Shown here piece after piece: positions 8,936 to 17,236 of a stretch of DNA of 64,000 nt. Location of the stretch: positions 451,416-515,415 of the forward strand of contig NZ_MUNR01000011.1 in assembly GCF_002001045.1 (NCBI RefSeq). The letters are read 5' to 3'. Position 1 is the stretch's first letter; each line of letters begins with the position of its first letter. The notes below the pieces were generated by a model, which was not told where the DNA came from, did no database searches, and saw nothing but the letters and a program-made list of their open reading frames with translations. Position numbers and translations under genes: made by a program. The stretch is from Rhodanobacter sp. C01. Its GTDB lineage: Bacteria > Pseudomonadota > Gammaproteobacteria > Xanthomonadales > Rhodanobacteraceae.

Positions 8936-8963
8936 GCGCGTGGCAGCCAGCGCGGATCGACTG

Positions 8964-8992
8964 CAGGAAGCCAGTTTGTGCCTGGCTTCCTG
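8964..8992 (-). terminator. hairpin terminator after minE
   Basis: An 11-base perfect inverted repeat (CAGGAAGCCAG and its complement) with a seven-base loop follows minE on the minus strand. There is no long U tract, so termination strength is uncertain. Confidence 0.5.
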
Positions 8993-9024
8993 TGATGACG
9001 GCTGAAGAAGGTGGGGTCGTGCAA

Positions 9025-9291
9025 TTACACGGCGGCAGGCTTGCCTTCGGGGAGTGCCACCGAAAGCTCGAGAATCTCGTGACCACTGTCGCGCTCGACA
9101 TTGATGTTGATCGCCTCAATATCGACGTGGACGTATTTCTTGATCACTTCGAGCAATTCGCTGCGCATCATCGGCAGGTAGTCCGGCGCGCCGCGGTTGG
9201 AGCGTTCCTGTGCCACGATGATGCGCAGGCGCTCCCTGGCAACGGTCGCGGTGGCTTCCGGCTTGCGCTTCAGGAAATCAAGAATGCCCAT
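9025..9291 (-). CDS. minE: cell division topological specificity factor MinE
   Basis: MinE binds MinD on the membrane, stimulates its ATPase and drives the pole-to-pole oscillation that keeps the Z-ring at mid-cell. The 88 residues begin with the amphipathic MGILDFLKRK membrane-targeting helix. The anti-MinCD stretch ARERLRIIVAQERS follows, and the dimerisation domain contains YLPMMRSELLEVIKKYV. The ATG at 9291 has a GGAGG nine bases upstream, lying in the end of minD. The gene overlaps the region just after the minD stop (9297-9299) with only a few bases between, which implies translational coupling. Confidence 0.97.
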   Translation of the reverse strand: MGILDFLKRKPEATATVARERLRIIVAQERSNRGAPDYLPMMRSELLEVIKKYVHVDIEAININVERDSGHEILELSVALPEGKPAAV

Positions 9292-9296
9292 CGTGA

Positions 9297-10112
9297 TCAA
9301 CCTCCGAACACGCGCTGGAGAAAGCCCTTCTTGGGCACGTCGATGAAGCGCAGGGGGCGCTCTTCGCCGAGAATGCGAGCCACGGTGTCGCTATAGGCCT
9401 GACCTGCGTGTGAATTGGCATCGACGATCACCGGGATGCCGTTGTTGGAGGCCGTCAGCACGTTTTCCGATTCGGGGATGACCCCGACCACCTCGATACC
9501 GAGGATTTCCTCGACATCCTTGACGCTGAGCATTTCGCCGATGGCGACGCGGGCCGGGTTGTAGCGGGTCAGCAGCAGGTGCTGGGTGACCGGTCCCTCA
9601 CCTTTTTCGGCACGCCGGGTCTTGCTGGCGAGCAGGCCGAGAATGCGGTCCGAATCACGCACCGAGGACACCTCGGGGTTGACCACCACGACGGCGTGAT
9701 CGGCGAAGTACATCGCCAGATGCGCGCCCTTTTCGATGCCGGCCGGCGAATCGCATACGACATAGTCGAAACCGTCCTCGGACAGACCGTCGAGCACCTT
9801 CTCGACACCTTCCTGGGTCAGCGCATCCTTGTCGCGCGTCTGGCTGGCGGCGAGCACGTACAGGTTCTCGTGGCGCTTGTCCTTGATCAGCGACTGTTTC
9901 AGCGTCGCCTCGCCATGCACGACGTTGACGAAGTCGTACACCACGCGCCGCTCGCAGCCCATGATCAGATCGAGATTGCGCAGGCCGACGTCGAAATCGA
10001 TGACGGCGACTTTCTTGCCGGCCATCGCCAGGCCGGTGGCCAGCGAGGCACTGGTCGTCGTCTTGCCGACGCCGCCCTTGCCGGAGGTGACAACGATAAT
10101 CTCAGCAGTCAA
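9297..10112 (-). CDS. minD: septum site-determining ATPase MinD
   Basis: MinD is the membrane-associated ATPase that recruits MinC and MinE. The 271 residues open with the deviant Walker A motif SGKGGVGKTTTSASL (about 10-24). The switch region VIDFDVGLRNLDL and the DSPAGIE motif follow. The protein ends in an amphipathic membrane-targeting helix, KKGFLQRVFGG. The start is a TTG at 10112 preceded by GGGAG at about eight bases. The nearby ATG just upstream is in another frame and hits a stop at once. minC lies 48 bases upstream and minE directly downstream. Confidence 0.97.
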   Translation of the reverse strand: MTAEIIVVTSGKGGVGKTTTSASLATGLAMAGKKVAVIDFDVGLRNLDLIMGCERRVVYDFVNVVHGEATLKQSLIKDKRHENLYVLAASQTRDKDALTQEGVEKVLDGLSEDGFDYVVCDSPAGIEKGAHLAMYFADHAVVVVNPEVSSVRDSDRILGLLASKTRRAEKGEGPVTQHLLLTRYNPARVAIGEMLSVKDVEEILGIEVVGVIPESENVLTASNNGIPVIVDANSHAGQAYSDTVARILGEERPLRFIDVPKKGFLQRVFGG

Positions 10113-10160
10113 TGGCCCATCTCCCGGTGTAGTTCTTGTTGTCGTTGTTGTTGTCGCTGA

Positions 10161-10931
10161 TCACAACTTGGCGATCAGCAGTTTTTCGCCTTCGAGCCAG
10201 CATTGCACGGACTGGCCTTCGAGGTCGTCAGGAATTTGTTCGAACACGCGATAGTGACCGGCGATCGCTACCAGTTCGGCGCGGAAGTCGGAGACGAAGA
10301 TGCGCGCCTTCTCGTCACCCTGCGCGCCGGCCATGGCACGACCGCGCAGCCCCCCGTAGATGTGGATGTTGCCGTCGGCGATCACCTCGGCGCCGTTGGC
10401 GATGGCGCCGGTGACGATCAGGTCGCGGTCGCGCGCATAGATCTGCTGGCCTGAACGTACCGAGCTGGCATGGTGCTGGGCACCCTGCATGCTGCCTGGT
10501 GCAGGCGCGGACAGGATCGGTTCGCGCTGAACCGGGGCGGCTGGCTCGGTACGAGCAGCCGGTTCGACAGCTGCCTGACCACCGCTGATCGGCTCGTAGG
10601 CGGCCCGGAACTTCGCAATCAGCGGCAATCCCATGCGCTTGGCGAGTGCCTCGGTCTCGCTGGTGCCGTAAGCCAGGCCGACCGGCAGCATGCCGGCGCT
10701 GCGCACGGCTTCGAGCAGCGCATCGACGGCACCATCGTCGGGCAGGTTGAGCAGGTGGCTCAGGTCCAGTACCACAGCTGCTCGGGAGAACATCTGCGGT
10801 GCGGCGCGCACGCGTCGCTCCAGCTCATCGCACAGCGAGGCCGCGTCGACCCGGCGCACACGCACGCAGGCAATGCCGACCTGGCCGAAACGCAGGTCAC
10901 AGGCGTCGGAAGTATCCATTTTCGCATTCAT
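10161..10931 (-). CDS. minC: septum site-determining inhibitor MinC
   Basis: MinC blocks FtsZ polymerisation away from mid-cell when recruited by MinD. The 256 residues show an N-terminal FtsZ-binding domain, then a Pro/Ala-rich linker at about 128-160. The C-terminal beta-helix begins at VRSGQQIYARDRDLIVTG and includes the conserved GNIHIYGGLRGRAMAG, the MinD-interacting face. The ATG at 10931 overlaps the acetyltransferase stop as ATGA and is preceded by GGAGAG. An alternative ATG at 10919 would remove four residues. It is the second gene of a GNAT-minC-minD-minE transcription unit. Confidence 0.96.
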   Translation of the reverse strand: MNAKMDTSDACDLRFGQVGIACVRVRRVDAASLCDELERRVRAAPQMFSRAAVVLDLSHLLNLPDDGAVDALLEAVRSAGMLPVGLAYGTSETEALAKRMGLPLIAKFRAAYEPISGGQAAVEPAARTEPAAPVQREPILSAPAPGSMQGAQHHASSVRSGQQIYARDRDLIVTGAIANGAEVIADGNIHIYGGLRGRAMAGAQGDEKARIFVSDFRAELVAIAGHYRVFEQIPDDLEGQSVQCWLEGEKLLIAKL

Positions 10932-11548
10932 GGGCGCCGCTCTCCGGCGAGACGGCGCGGGTTGCTGTCGTGCAGGGAAGGGCGTTCGCGTTCGGCCAGC
11001 CATGGCACGTCCGGCAAGCCGCCGTGCTCAAGCCAGGTATCGCGCACATAGGCGTAACTGGGCAGATCGCGGGCCAGCAGACTGACCTGTGGACCATCCT
11101 TGCCCATGCGTTGCTGGCCGACTTCCTGGAAACCGTAGGTACCATGGAACAGCACCACCACGTCGTCGCGCGGCTCCAGGAACACCTCGCAGGTCAGCAG
11201 CGGCACGCGCACTTCGGCGTAGCTGTGCACGTCGCAATAGAAGATCCGGCCCAGCCCGTGACGACGGTAGGCATTCGCGATCACGATGCGGTCGATGTAG
11301 ACGAACTGAGGGTAGTGTTCGGCGAACCAGCGATAATTGGGGCTCTCGTAATCCCCGCCTTCACGCAGGGCGATGAGGAACCCGGCCAGATGACCGTCGA
11401 TCTCGGCCACGCGAAAATACTCGGCGTGCTCATGGAAATAGCGCAGCCGGGCGGCATCAAGGGCGAGGATGGAGCGACCGGCGGCGTTGTTGAGCGCCAG
11501 CACGGCATCTAGGTCGTGCTCGCGCACGTCGCGGATGGCAAGGGCCAT
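10928..11548 (-). CDS. GNAT family N-acetyltransferase, first gene of the min operon
   Basis: This 206-residue protein has the GNAT fold. It opens with MALAIRDVREHDLDAVLALNN, continues with a central AEIDGHLAGFLIAL strand pair, and has the acetyl-CoA binding strand and loop YIDRIVIANAYRRHGLGRIFY at about residues 95-115. The substrate is unknown. Its stop overlaps the minC start by four bases, so it is translationally coupled to the division-site genes. That arrangement hints at co-regulation rather than shared function. The ATG at 11548 is used; an upstream TTG-type start would add a tail with no similarity. Confidence 0.85.
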   Translation of the reverse strand: MALAIRDVREHDLDAVLALNNAAGRSILALDAARLRYFHEHAEYFRVAEIDGHLAGFLIALREGGDYESPNYRWFAEHYPQFVYIDRIVIANAYRRHGLGRIFYCDVHSYAEVRVPLLTCEVFLEPRDDVVVLFHGTYGFQEVGQQRMGKDGPQVSLLARDLPSYAYVRDTWLEHGGLPDVPWLAERERPSLHDSNPRRLAGERRP

Positions 11549-11584
11549 TCGTTGCTCCGCAATGAAATGAGGACAGGAACCCAA

Positions 11585-11619
11585 GGTCGACGGGTCGACC
11601 TCACAATGGGCGCATTATG
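11585..11619 (-). promoter_or_regulatory. candidate -10 box and operator of the GNAT-min operon
   Basis: On the minus strand CATAAT (11619-11614) makes a reasonable -10 box, with only a weak -35 (ATGAAC near 11642). Just downstream, at 11585-11600, is a perfect 7-2-7 inverted repeat GGTCGAC-GG-GTCGACC. It would lie close to the transcription start, where a repressor could act. Confidence 0.35.
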
Positions 11620-11757
11620 ACATGCGGCCGGTGCGGGTTCATCTCGCAAGGGCACATGTAAAGGCTTCGTAAAGCGGCTGGCTGTCCGGCAGTTGCAGCA
11701 GCCATCCATGACTTCTCGCGCATTGCGTGAAAACGATGCGCCCTCAATGATGCTGGT

Positions 11758-12981
11758 ATGCGCTGGCCTTTCTTCAATCACATCCGCCTGCTTCGTTATG
11801 CGGGCTTCTTCACCTACCTGTCGGTGGGCACGCCACTGATTACCAATTGGGCCACCGAGCGGCTCAATCAGTTGCAGCGCCCGAATTTCTCGTTGTTGCT
11901 GTGGACGCTGTGTTACCTGGTCTTCGGCCTGATGTACTGGCTGCTGACCAGCAACCTCGGCTCACGCCGCTACCCAGGCCTGAAACTGCTGGGACTGGCC
12001 CTGATGACGGCGGCGGCGGTGGCGGTGGGCTGGTACAGCCACAGCGGCCTTTCGGCGATGCTGATGGTGGTCGCCTCGCTGGTGCTGCCTTGGCTGTTGC
12101 CGTTCTGGCTTGCCGCTTTCTGGCTTGTATTGCAGCACCTGAGCCTGGTCGCGATCTTTGCCACCTTTCCCGAATACGACCACAGCATCGGGCTGGGATT
12201 CCTGCAGGCGAGCATCTACCTGGGCATTTCGGTGCTGGTATTCATCACTTCGACGGTGGCCAGCCAGCAGGCCGAGCAACGTGAAGGGCAGCGCCGGTTG
12301 AATTCCGAACTGCGCGCGACCCGCGCGTTGCTGGCCGAGTCCAGCCGCATTGCCGAACGCATGCGCATTGCGCGCGATCTGCATGATCTGATCGGCCATC
12401 ACCTGACCGCGCTGAGCCTGAACCTGGAGGTGGCCAGCCACCTCACCAACGAAGCGGCTGGCGCCCATGTGCGCAAGGCACAGAGCACGGCCCGGCTGCT
12501 GCTCGCCGATGTACGCGAAGTGGTCAGCGAGTTGCGCCAGGACGACGCCATCGACCTGACCCAGGCACTGCGCAGCCTTACCGAAGGCGTGCCGGGACTG
12601 AATGTGCACGTGGTCATGCCGCCACGCTTCAGCGTGGAGGATCCGCGTCGTGCGCAGGTGTTGCTGCGCTGCGCGCAGGAAATCATCACCAATACCGCCA
12701 GGCATGCCGGTGCGCGCAACCTGTGGCTGAATTTTGCCTATGCCGGGGAAAGCCTGCTGGGACTGCATGCGCGTGACGATGGCCGCGGTGCCGAGCAGGT
12801 CGAGCCGGGTAACGGTCTGTCCGGCATGCGCGAGCGGCTGGCCGAATTTGGCGGCAGCATGACGCTGGACACCGGTCTGAGCCGGGGGTTTGCCCTGACC
12901 GTGCGGCTGCCACTGGGCGAGCACACCGCACTGGCGCATGCGCCGTCACGATTTGAGCCGCCTGCATTGAATGTGTCGTAA
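11758..12981 (+). CDS. DesK/NarL-type membrane sensor histidine kinase
   Basis: This 407-residue kinase has an N-terminal region (about 1-170) with five or six hydrophobic helices and no extracellular sensor domain, as in DesK-type kinases that read membrane state. A coiled linker leads to the HisKA_3 dimerisation helix MRIARDLHDLIGHHLTALS, with the phospho-His at about residue 209. The ATP-binding HATPase domain has the N box EIITNTARHAG (about 308), the G1 box DDGRGAEQVEPGNGLSGM and a final G-rich stretch. The response regulator gene follows 99 bases downstream. The nearby ABC exporter is a plausible target, by analogy with other such pairs. Confidence 0.92.
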   Translation: MRWPFFNHIRLLRYAGFFTYLSVGTPLITNWATERLNQLQRPNFSLLLWTLCYLVFGLMYWLLTSNLGSRRYPGLKLLGLALMTAAAVAVGWYSHSGLSAMLMVVASLVLPWLLPFWLAAFWLVLQHLSLVAIFATFPEYDHSIGLGFLQASIYLGISVLVFITSTVASQQAEQREGQRRLNSELRATRALLAESSRIAERMRIARDLHDLIGHHLTALSLNLEVASHLTNEAAGAHVRKAQSTARLLLADVREVVSELRQDDAIDLTQALRSLTEGVPGLNVHVVMPPRFSVEDPRRAQVLLRCAQEIITNTARHAGARNLWLNFAYAGESLLGLHARDDGRGAEQVEPGNGLSGMRERLAEFGGSMTLDTGLSRGFALTVRLPLGEHTALAHAPSRFEPPALNVS

Positions 12982-13080
12982 TGTTGGCGGTTCGCACGGG
13001 TGTTGGCGTGGCAGAATGCGCCTTCGCTGGCAGGGCGGCGTCCGGGCCGTCCCCGAGTCATGTTTCTCCGAGGATTCGCG

Positions 13081-13722
13081 ATGATCTCCGTTTGTCTCGT
13101 TGACGACCAGAATCTGGTGCGCCAGGGGGTACGTTCGCTGCTGGACCTGGCGGAAGACATCCGCGTGGTGGCCGAGTGTGCCGACGGCGCGCAGGCGGTG
13201 CAGGATATTCCGCGAATCAAGCCCGACGTGGTTCTGCTGGATCTGCGCATGCCGAACATGAGCGGGCTGGAGGTGCTGCAGGCACTGTCGGTGCGCAACG
13301 AGTTGCCACCCACCATCATCCTCACCACTTTCGATGACGACCAACTGGTGCTGCAGGGCCTCAAGGCCGGTGCGCGCGGCTATCTGCTGAAAGATGTCTC
13401 GCTGGAGCAACTGGTGGAAGCGGTGCGCACCGTCGCTGGCGGCGGTTCGCTGGTGGCGCCGATGGTCACACAGCGCCTGATGGCAGGTGTCTCGCGGATG
13501 CAGAACCATTTCACCAGCCTGGAGCAGCCCGACCCGCTGACCGAACGCGAGACCGAGATCCTGCGGCTGCTGTCAGGCGGCTACAGCAACAAGGAAATCG
13601 CCAATTCGCTGAAAGTGGCCGAGGGGACGGTGAAAAACCACGTTTCCAACATCCTCTCCAAGCTGGGCGTGCGCGACCGTACCCGTGCCGTGCTCAAGGC
13701 ACTGGAGATGGGCATCGTCTGA
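13081..13722 (+). CDS. NarL/FixJ family response regulator
   Basis: This 213-residue regulator pairs with the kinase just upstream. The receiver domain has the acidic pair VDDQ, the phosphoacceptor Asp54 in VVLLDLRMPNMSG, the Thr in ILTTFDDD and the Lys in YLLKDVS. The LuxR-type helix-turn-helix follows: LTERETEILRLLSGGYSNKEIANSL, then GTVKNHVSNILSKLGVRDRT. The start ATG at 13081 fits the family. An in-frame extension back to 13000 adds a basic, non-conserved tail and is rejected. A hairpin followed by five T residues lies about 55 bases after the stop. Confidence 0.95.
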   Translation: MISVCLVDDQNLVRQGVRSLLDLAEDIRVVAECADGAQAVQDIPRIKPDVVLLDLRMPNMSGLEVLQALSVRNELPPTIILTTFDDDQLVLQGLKAGARGYLLKDVSLEQLVEAVRTVAGGGSLVAPMVTQRLMAGVSRMQNHFTSLEQPDPLTERETEILRLLSGGYSNKEIANSLKVAEGTVKNHVSNILSKLGVRDRTRAVLKALEMGIV

Positions 13723-13776
13723 GCAAGGCGCAGGCTGCGGCCGGCTGGGTCGCGGAGCGCCCGCATGCTCGATGCA

Positions 13777-13798
13777 GGGGGCCTTGCGCCCCGTTTTT
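13777..13798 (+). terminator. rho-independent terminator after the response regulator
   Basis: A short GC stem, GGGGC with GCCCC around a five-base loop, is followed by GTTTTT. It ends the two-component operon before the SRPBCC gene. Confidence 0.65.
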
Positions 13799-13976
13799 GG
13801 CCTTCCAGACACGCATGCGCCGGCGGATAGCGTTCCAGCTCGCGAGCAAGTAACATCCGTAGCTTCGGCGTTTGCCGACCCCCTGCCACGGCCCTCGGGA
13901 ACCTTTGGGCAGACCCGTGCGGCGGCTGGGGCGACATCTTTAGGTATGGCGTAAAGACGCTTCGGAGAACTCTGGA

Positions 13977-15341
13977 ATGATGCGTGTCCTTGAATTTCTT
14001 GTTGCCCTGGTCATCGTTGCTGCACTCGGTGTCGTGGCAGCCGTGATCATGCCCGGCAGTGGCCATGTGGAGCGCCAGCTGGTGATCGGCAAGGATCTGC
14101 GCCAGGTTTACGATGTACTCGACAACTACCGCCGGCTGCCCGACTACGCCGTGCTGCGCAGCTACGACCACAACGTGCAGTTCAGCTTTTCCGGCAAGGC
14201 TTTCGGCCCGGGCGCCGAGGTCAGCTGGACCAGCACCGATCCCAAGGTCGGCAACGGTGGTCTGACCATCGCCAGCGCCACGCCGGATTTCGACAAGATC
14301 TCGCCCACCACCAAGAGCGCCAGCATCGTCTGGAATCTGGACAACGACTGGCGCGGCCTGGACAAGCACTTCACGCTGGACCTGGATCGCCAGGGCAGCC
14401 GCGGCCAGCTGACCCAGGTCACCTGGTCGTATGACGTGGCCTACGGCTGGAACCTGGTCAACCGGTTCTCCAGCATGTACATCCATGGCGACCCCGATGC
14501 ATTCGTGCAGTTCAGCCTGAACAACCTGCAGAACGTGCTGGCAGGTATCGCCAACGTCGATTACAGCGCGCTGATTCCGTACATCGAGCAGACCCAGCCG
14601 ACGCCGGTGCTGCTGGTGTCCACCTCGATTGCACGCAAGGACGGCCTGGAAGGGCTGGACGATGCCACCAGCAAGGCCATCGGGGAACTGCAGGCGGCGG
14701 CCAAGAAGCTCGGTGTGAACGTGACGGGTCCGCGCATCCTGTTCACCACCAACTATGGCGACCAGACCTACACCTTCGACGTGGCGCTGCCGATCGACTC
14801 CAGCACGCTGACTGTCAACGGTCAGAGCGAACAGCTGACTGCGCCGACCGCGGCCCCGCTGGACACATCCGCGCCGGCTGACGCCAGCAGCACCGCTGGC
14901 GCCGCCAGCGCACCGCTCGCGGTGGGCAGCCGTGACCGCTTCGGCCGACTGGTGGTGGACAACGATGTGCGTGCCACGCTGGCGTTCGGCGGTGCTGCCC
15001 TGAAGGGTGTGTGGAACGGCACGTTCGCCGGCGTGCCGCTTACCCGCGACTTGCTCAAGGCCTATGCGCAGACCCACGGTTACACGTTTGACGACGTGGT
15101 CAACCGGCCGTACGACATCATCGTCACGCCGGAAGTGAAGGACGCCGGCGGCAACATCACCACCTACGCCAAGTACAACGTGTTCCTGCCGATCACCAAC
15201 GCACCGGCACAGACGCCGGAGCAGGAAGCCGGGATCCAGCCGCCGTCGCCCGATACGGGGGCGCCGGCCACTTCCGGCACGGCGCCGGCACCGGCCAGCA
15301 CGGCAGCAGCCCCGGCTGCAGCTGCCAGCGCTGCCCAGTAA
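13977..15341 (+). CDS. membrane-anchored SRPBCC / GyrI-like effector-binding protein
   Basis: This 454-residue protein has one N-terminal membrane anchor (MRVLEFLVALVIVAALGVVAAV). A periplasmic SRPBCC (polyketide cyclase-like) domain follows at about 30-185: VERQLVIGKDLRQVYDVLDNY, then VTWSYDVAYGWNLVNRF. The second part looks like a GyrI/AraC-effector-binding domain interrupted by an Ala/Pro/Ser-rich insert of about 45 residues near 285-325. The tail is another Pro/Ala-rich stretch. Such proteins are expected to bind a small hydrophobic ligand, but none is known. It sits alone between two terminators, between the two-component pair and the ABC exporter. Start at 13977 or 13980 (tandem ATG). 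Confidence 0.75.
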   Translation: MMRVLEFLVALVIVAALGVVAAVIMPGSGHVERQLVIGKDLRQVYDVLDNYRRLPDYAVLRSYDHNVQFSFSGKAFGPGAEVSWTSTDPKVGNGGLTIASATPDFDKISPTTKSASIVWNLDNDWRGLDKHFTLDLDRQGSRGQLTQVTWSYDVAYGWNLVNRFSSMYIHGDPDAFVQFSLNNLQNVLAGIANVDYSALIPYIEQTQPTPVLLVSTSIARKDGLEGLDDATSKAIGELQAAAKKLGVNVTGPRILFTTNYGDQTYTFDVALPIDSSTLTVNGQSEQLTAPTAAPLDTSAPADASSTAGAASAPLAVGSRDRFGRLVVDNDVRATLAFGGAALKGVWNGTFAGVPLTRDLLKAYAQTHGYTFDDVVNRPYDIIVTPEVKDAGGNITTYAKYNVFLPITNAPAQTPEQEAGIQPPSPDTGAPATSGTAPAPASTAAAPAAAASAAQ

Positions 15342-15362
15342 CCCGGGCGCGTTGCAGAGACC

Positions 15363-15395
15363 AAAGGCCCTTCCGACTGGAAGGGCCTTTTCTTT
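15363..15395 (+). terminator. strong rho-independent terminator
   Basis: A perfect 12-base stem AAAGGCCCTTCC / GGAAGGGCCTTT with a four-base loop runs into TCTTTG. It ends the SRPBCC gene. Confidence 0.9.
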
Positions 15396-15545
15396 GTCGG
15401 CAGCTTTTGCATCCACCGCGGGCAGCGGCCGCGTCATCATGCGAACCGCCTGGGTGTCTTGCGGTACATTGCGAAACGACTTGCAACGTCGCGGCTGCCG
15501 CATGGCAACAGTCGGCCTCGCATTCCTCATGATTTTCCAGCGGAC

Positions 15546-16502
15546 ATGATCGAAACCGACCAGCTCACCCGATGCTATGGCAACCTGACCGCGGTGGATG
15601 CGCTGAGCATGCGCGTCGAGCCCGGTCAGGTGCTCGGTCTACTGGGCCCCAACGGTGCCGGCAAGTCCACCGCGATGCGGATGATCGCGGGATTCCTGAT
15701 ACCTACCTCGGGCACGGCGCGGGTCTGCGGCCACGACGTCGTGCGTGAACCGACGAAGGCCAAGCGTGCGCTGGGCTATCTGCCGGAAGGTGCGCCGAGC
15801 TATGGCGAGCTGACCGTGCAGGAATTCCTGCAGTTCATCGTGCGGATGCGTGAACTCAAGCCCGAAGTCGGCTACCGCCGCTTCGACGAAGTGGTGCACC
15901 GGCTGCAGCTCGAGGACGTGCTGGGAGTCTGCATCGATACCCTGTCGAAGGGCTTGCGCCGACGTGTCGGGTTGGCCCAGGCGATCCTGCACGACCCGCC
16001 GGTGCTGATGCTCGACGAGCCCACCGACGGCCTGGATCCGAACCAGAAGCATGCAGTGCGCCAGCTGATCGACATGATGGCGCGCGAGCGCACGATCCTG
16101 ATTTCCACCCATCTGCTGGAAGAGGTGCATGCGCTGTGCAATCGCGTGGTGATCATCGCCAACGGCAAGCTGATGGCCGATGCCACGCCTGCCGAACTGG
16201 AACAGCGTTCGCGCTATCACGGCGCGGTGTCGTTCAGTGCGCCGGGCAGCGGCATGTCGCAGGAAATGCTGGGTCGCCTGCCGCAAGTGGCGTCGATCGA
16301 GGTCGATCCGCTGGATGGCCGTATCACGGTGTTTCCGAAGCCCGGTGAGCGCATTCTGGAGCCGGTCGAGCGCCTGTTGCGGGAACAGGGCCTGGAGGTG
16401 TCGGAGATACAGCTGGAGCGCGGCCGGCTGGACGAGGTGTTCCGGCAGATCACCACCCGCGACGGCAGCCATGCCAATACGGCGAACGGGGGAACGCCAT
16501 GA
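15546..16502 (+). CDS. ABC transporter ATP-binding protein, Gld-type exporter
   Basis: This 318-residue ATPase energises an ABC-2 exporter. It has Walker A GPNGAGKST (about 35-43), Q-loop region YLPEGAPSYGELTVQEFL, signature LSKGLRRRVGLAQA, Walker B VLMLDEPTDGLD and the switch His in ISTHLLEEV. A C-terminal extension of about 95 residues follows, as in GldA/NatA-type subunits. The ATG at 15546 is chosen; the upstream in-frame stretch is not conserved. Its last four bases overlap the permease start. Together with the permease and the GldG-like gene it forms the three-gene set called GldA/GldF/GldG in Bacteroidetes. Here gliding is not implied and the cargo is unknown. Confidence 0.93.
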   Translation: MIETDQLTRCYGNLTAVDALSMRVEPGQVLGLLGPNGAGKSTAMRMIAGFLIPTSGTARVCGHDVVREPTKAKRALGYLPEGAPSYGELTVQEFLQFIVRMRELKPEVGYRRFDEVVHRLQLEDVLGVCIDTLSKGLRRRVGLAQAILHDPPVLMLDEPTDGLDPNQKHAVRQLIDMMARERTILISTHLLEEVHALCNRVVIIANGKLMADATPAELEQRSRYHGAVSFSAPGSGMSQEMLGRLPQVASIEVDPLDGRITVFPKPGERILEPVERLLREQGLEVSEIQLERGRLDEVFRQITTRDGSHANTANGGTP

Positions 16503-17233
16503 CCTTGCCGGGCGTGGTTATGCGGCGTGAGCTGCGCAGTTATTTCGTGACGCCGGTGGCCTATGTGTTCCTGGTGATCTTCCTGGTGCTGGCCGGCATC
16601 CTCACGTTCTATGCGGGCGACTTCTACGAGCGCGGGCAGGCTGACTTGCAGCCGTTTTTCGTGATGCATCCATGGCTGTACCTGATCCTGGTGCCGGCGC
16701 TGACCATGCGCATGTGGGCCGAGGAAACCAGAGGGGGCACGCTGGAGCTGCTGCTGACCCTGCCGATCACGTTGTGGCAGGCCATGCTCGGCAAGTTCCT
16801 GGCGGCATGGCTGTTCATCGGGCTGGCACTGGTGCTGACGTTTCCGATCTGGATCACGGTCAATTACCTGGGCTCGCCCGACAACGGCGTGATCCTGGCC
16901 GGCTATCTGGGCAGTTGGCTGATGGCCGGTACCTTCATCGCGATCGGTGCCTGCCTGTCGGCGTTGACCCGCAGCCAGGTGGTGGCTTTCATCCTGACCG
17001 CGCTGGTCTGTGTGCTGCTGATCCTGGCCGGGCAGCCGCAAGTGCTGGATTTCTTCCAGGGTACGCTGCCGCGCAAGCTGATCAATGGCGTCGCGCACCT
17101 GTCGATGCTGCGTCATTTCGAGGCGATCTCGCGCGGCGTGCTGGATGTGCGCGACCTGCTGTATTTCCTGCTCAGCACGATCGGCTGGCTGCTTGCGGGC
17201 GTATTGCTGCTTGACCTGAAACGGGTGCGTTGA
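16499..17233 (+). CDS. ABC-2 type exporter permease, GldF-like
   Basis: This 244-residue integral membrane protein has six hydrophobic segments and belongs to the ABC-2 permease family (GldF/NosY-like). It opens with MRRELRSYFVTPVAYVFLVIFL and carries RMWAEETRGGTLELLLTLPIT, the cytoplasmic coupling segment typical of these permeases. The start ATG overlaps the ATPase stop as ATGA, and the next gene begins three bases after its stop, so the three are co-translated. Substrate cannot be read from sequence. Confidence 0.92.
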   Translation: MTLPGVVMRRELRSYFVTPVAYVFLVIFLVLAGILTFYAGDFYERGQADLQPFFVMHPWLYLILVPALTMRMWAEETRGGTLELLLTLPITLWQAMLGKFLAAWLFIGLALVLTFPIWITVNYLGSPDNGVILAGYLGSWLMAGTFIAIGACLSALTRSQVVAFILTALVCVLLILAGQPQVLDFFQGTLPRKLINGVAHLSMLRHFEAISRGVLDVRDLLYFLLSTIGWLLAGVLLLDLKRVR

Positions 17234-17236
17234 CCC

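Noticed and set aside
13581..15530. 649-codon minus-strand frame over the SRPBCC gene
   Set aside because: It is antisense to a gene with a membrane anchor and a recognisable domain, runs through a terminator, and has no signal or motif.
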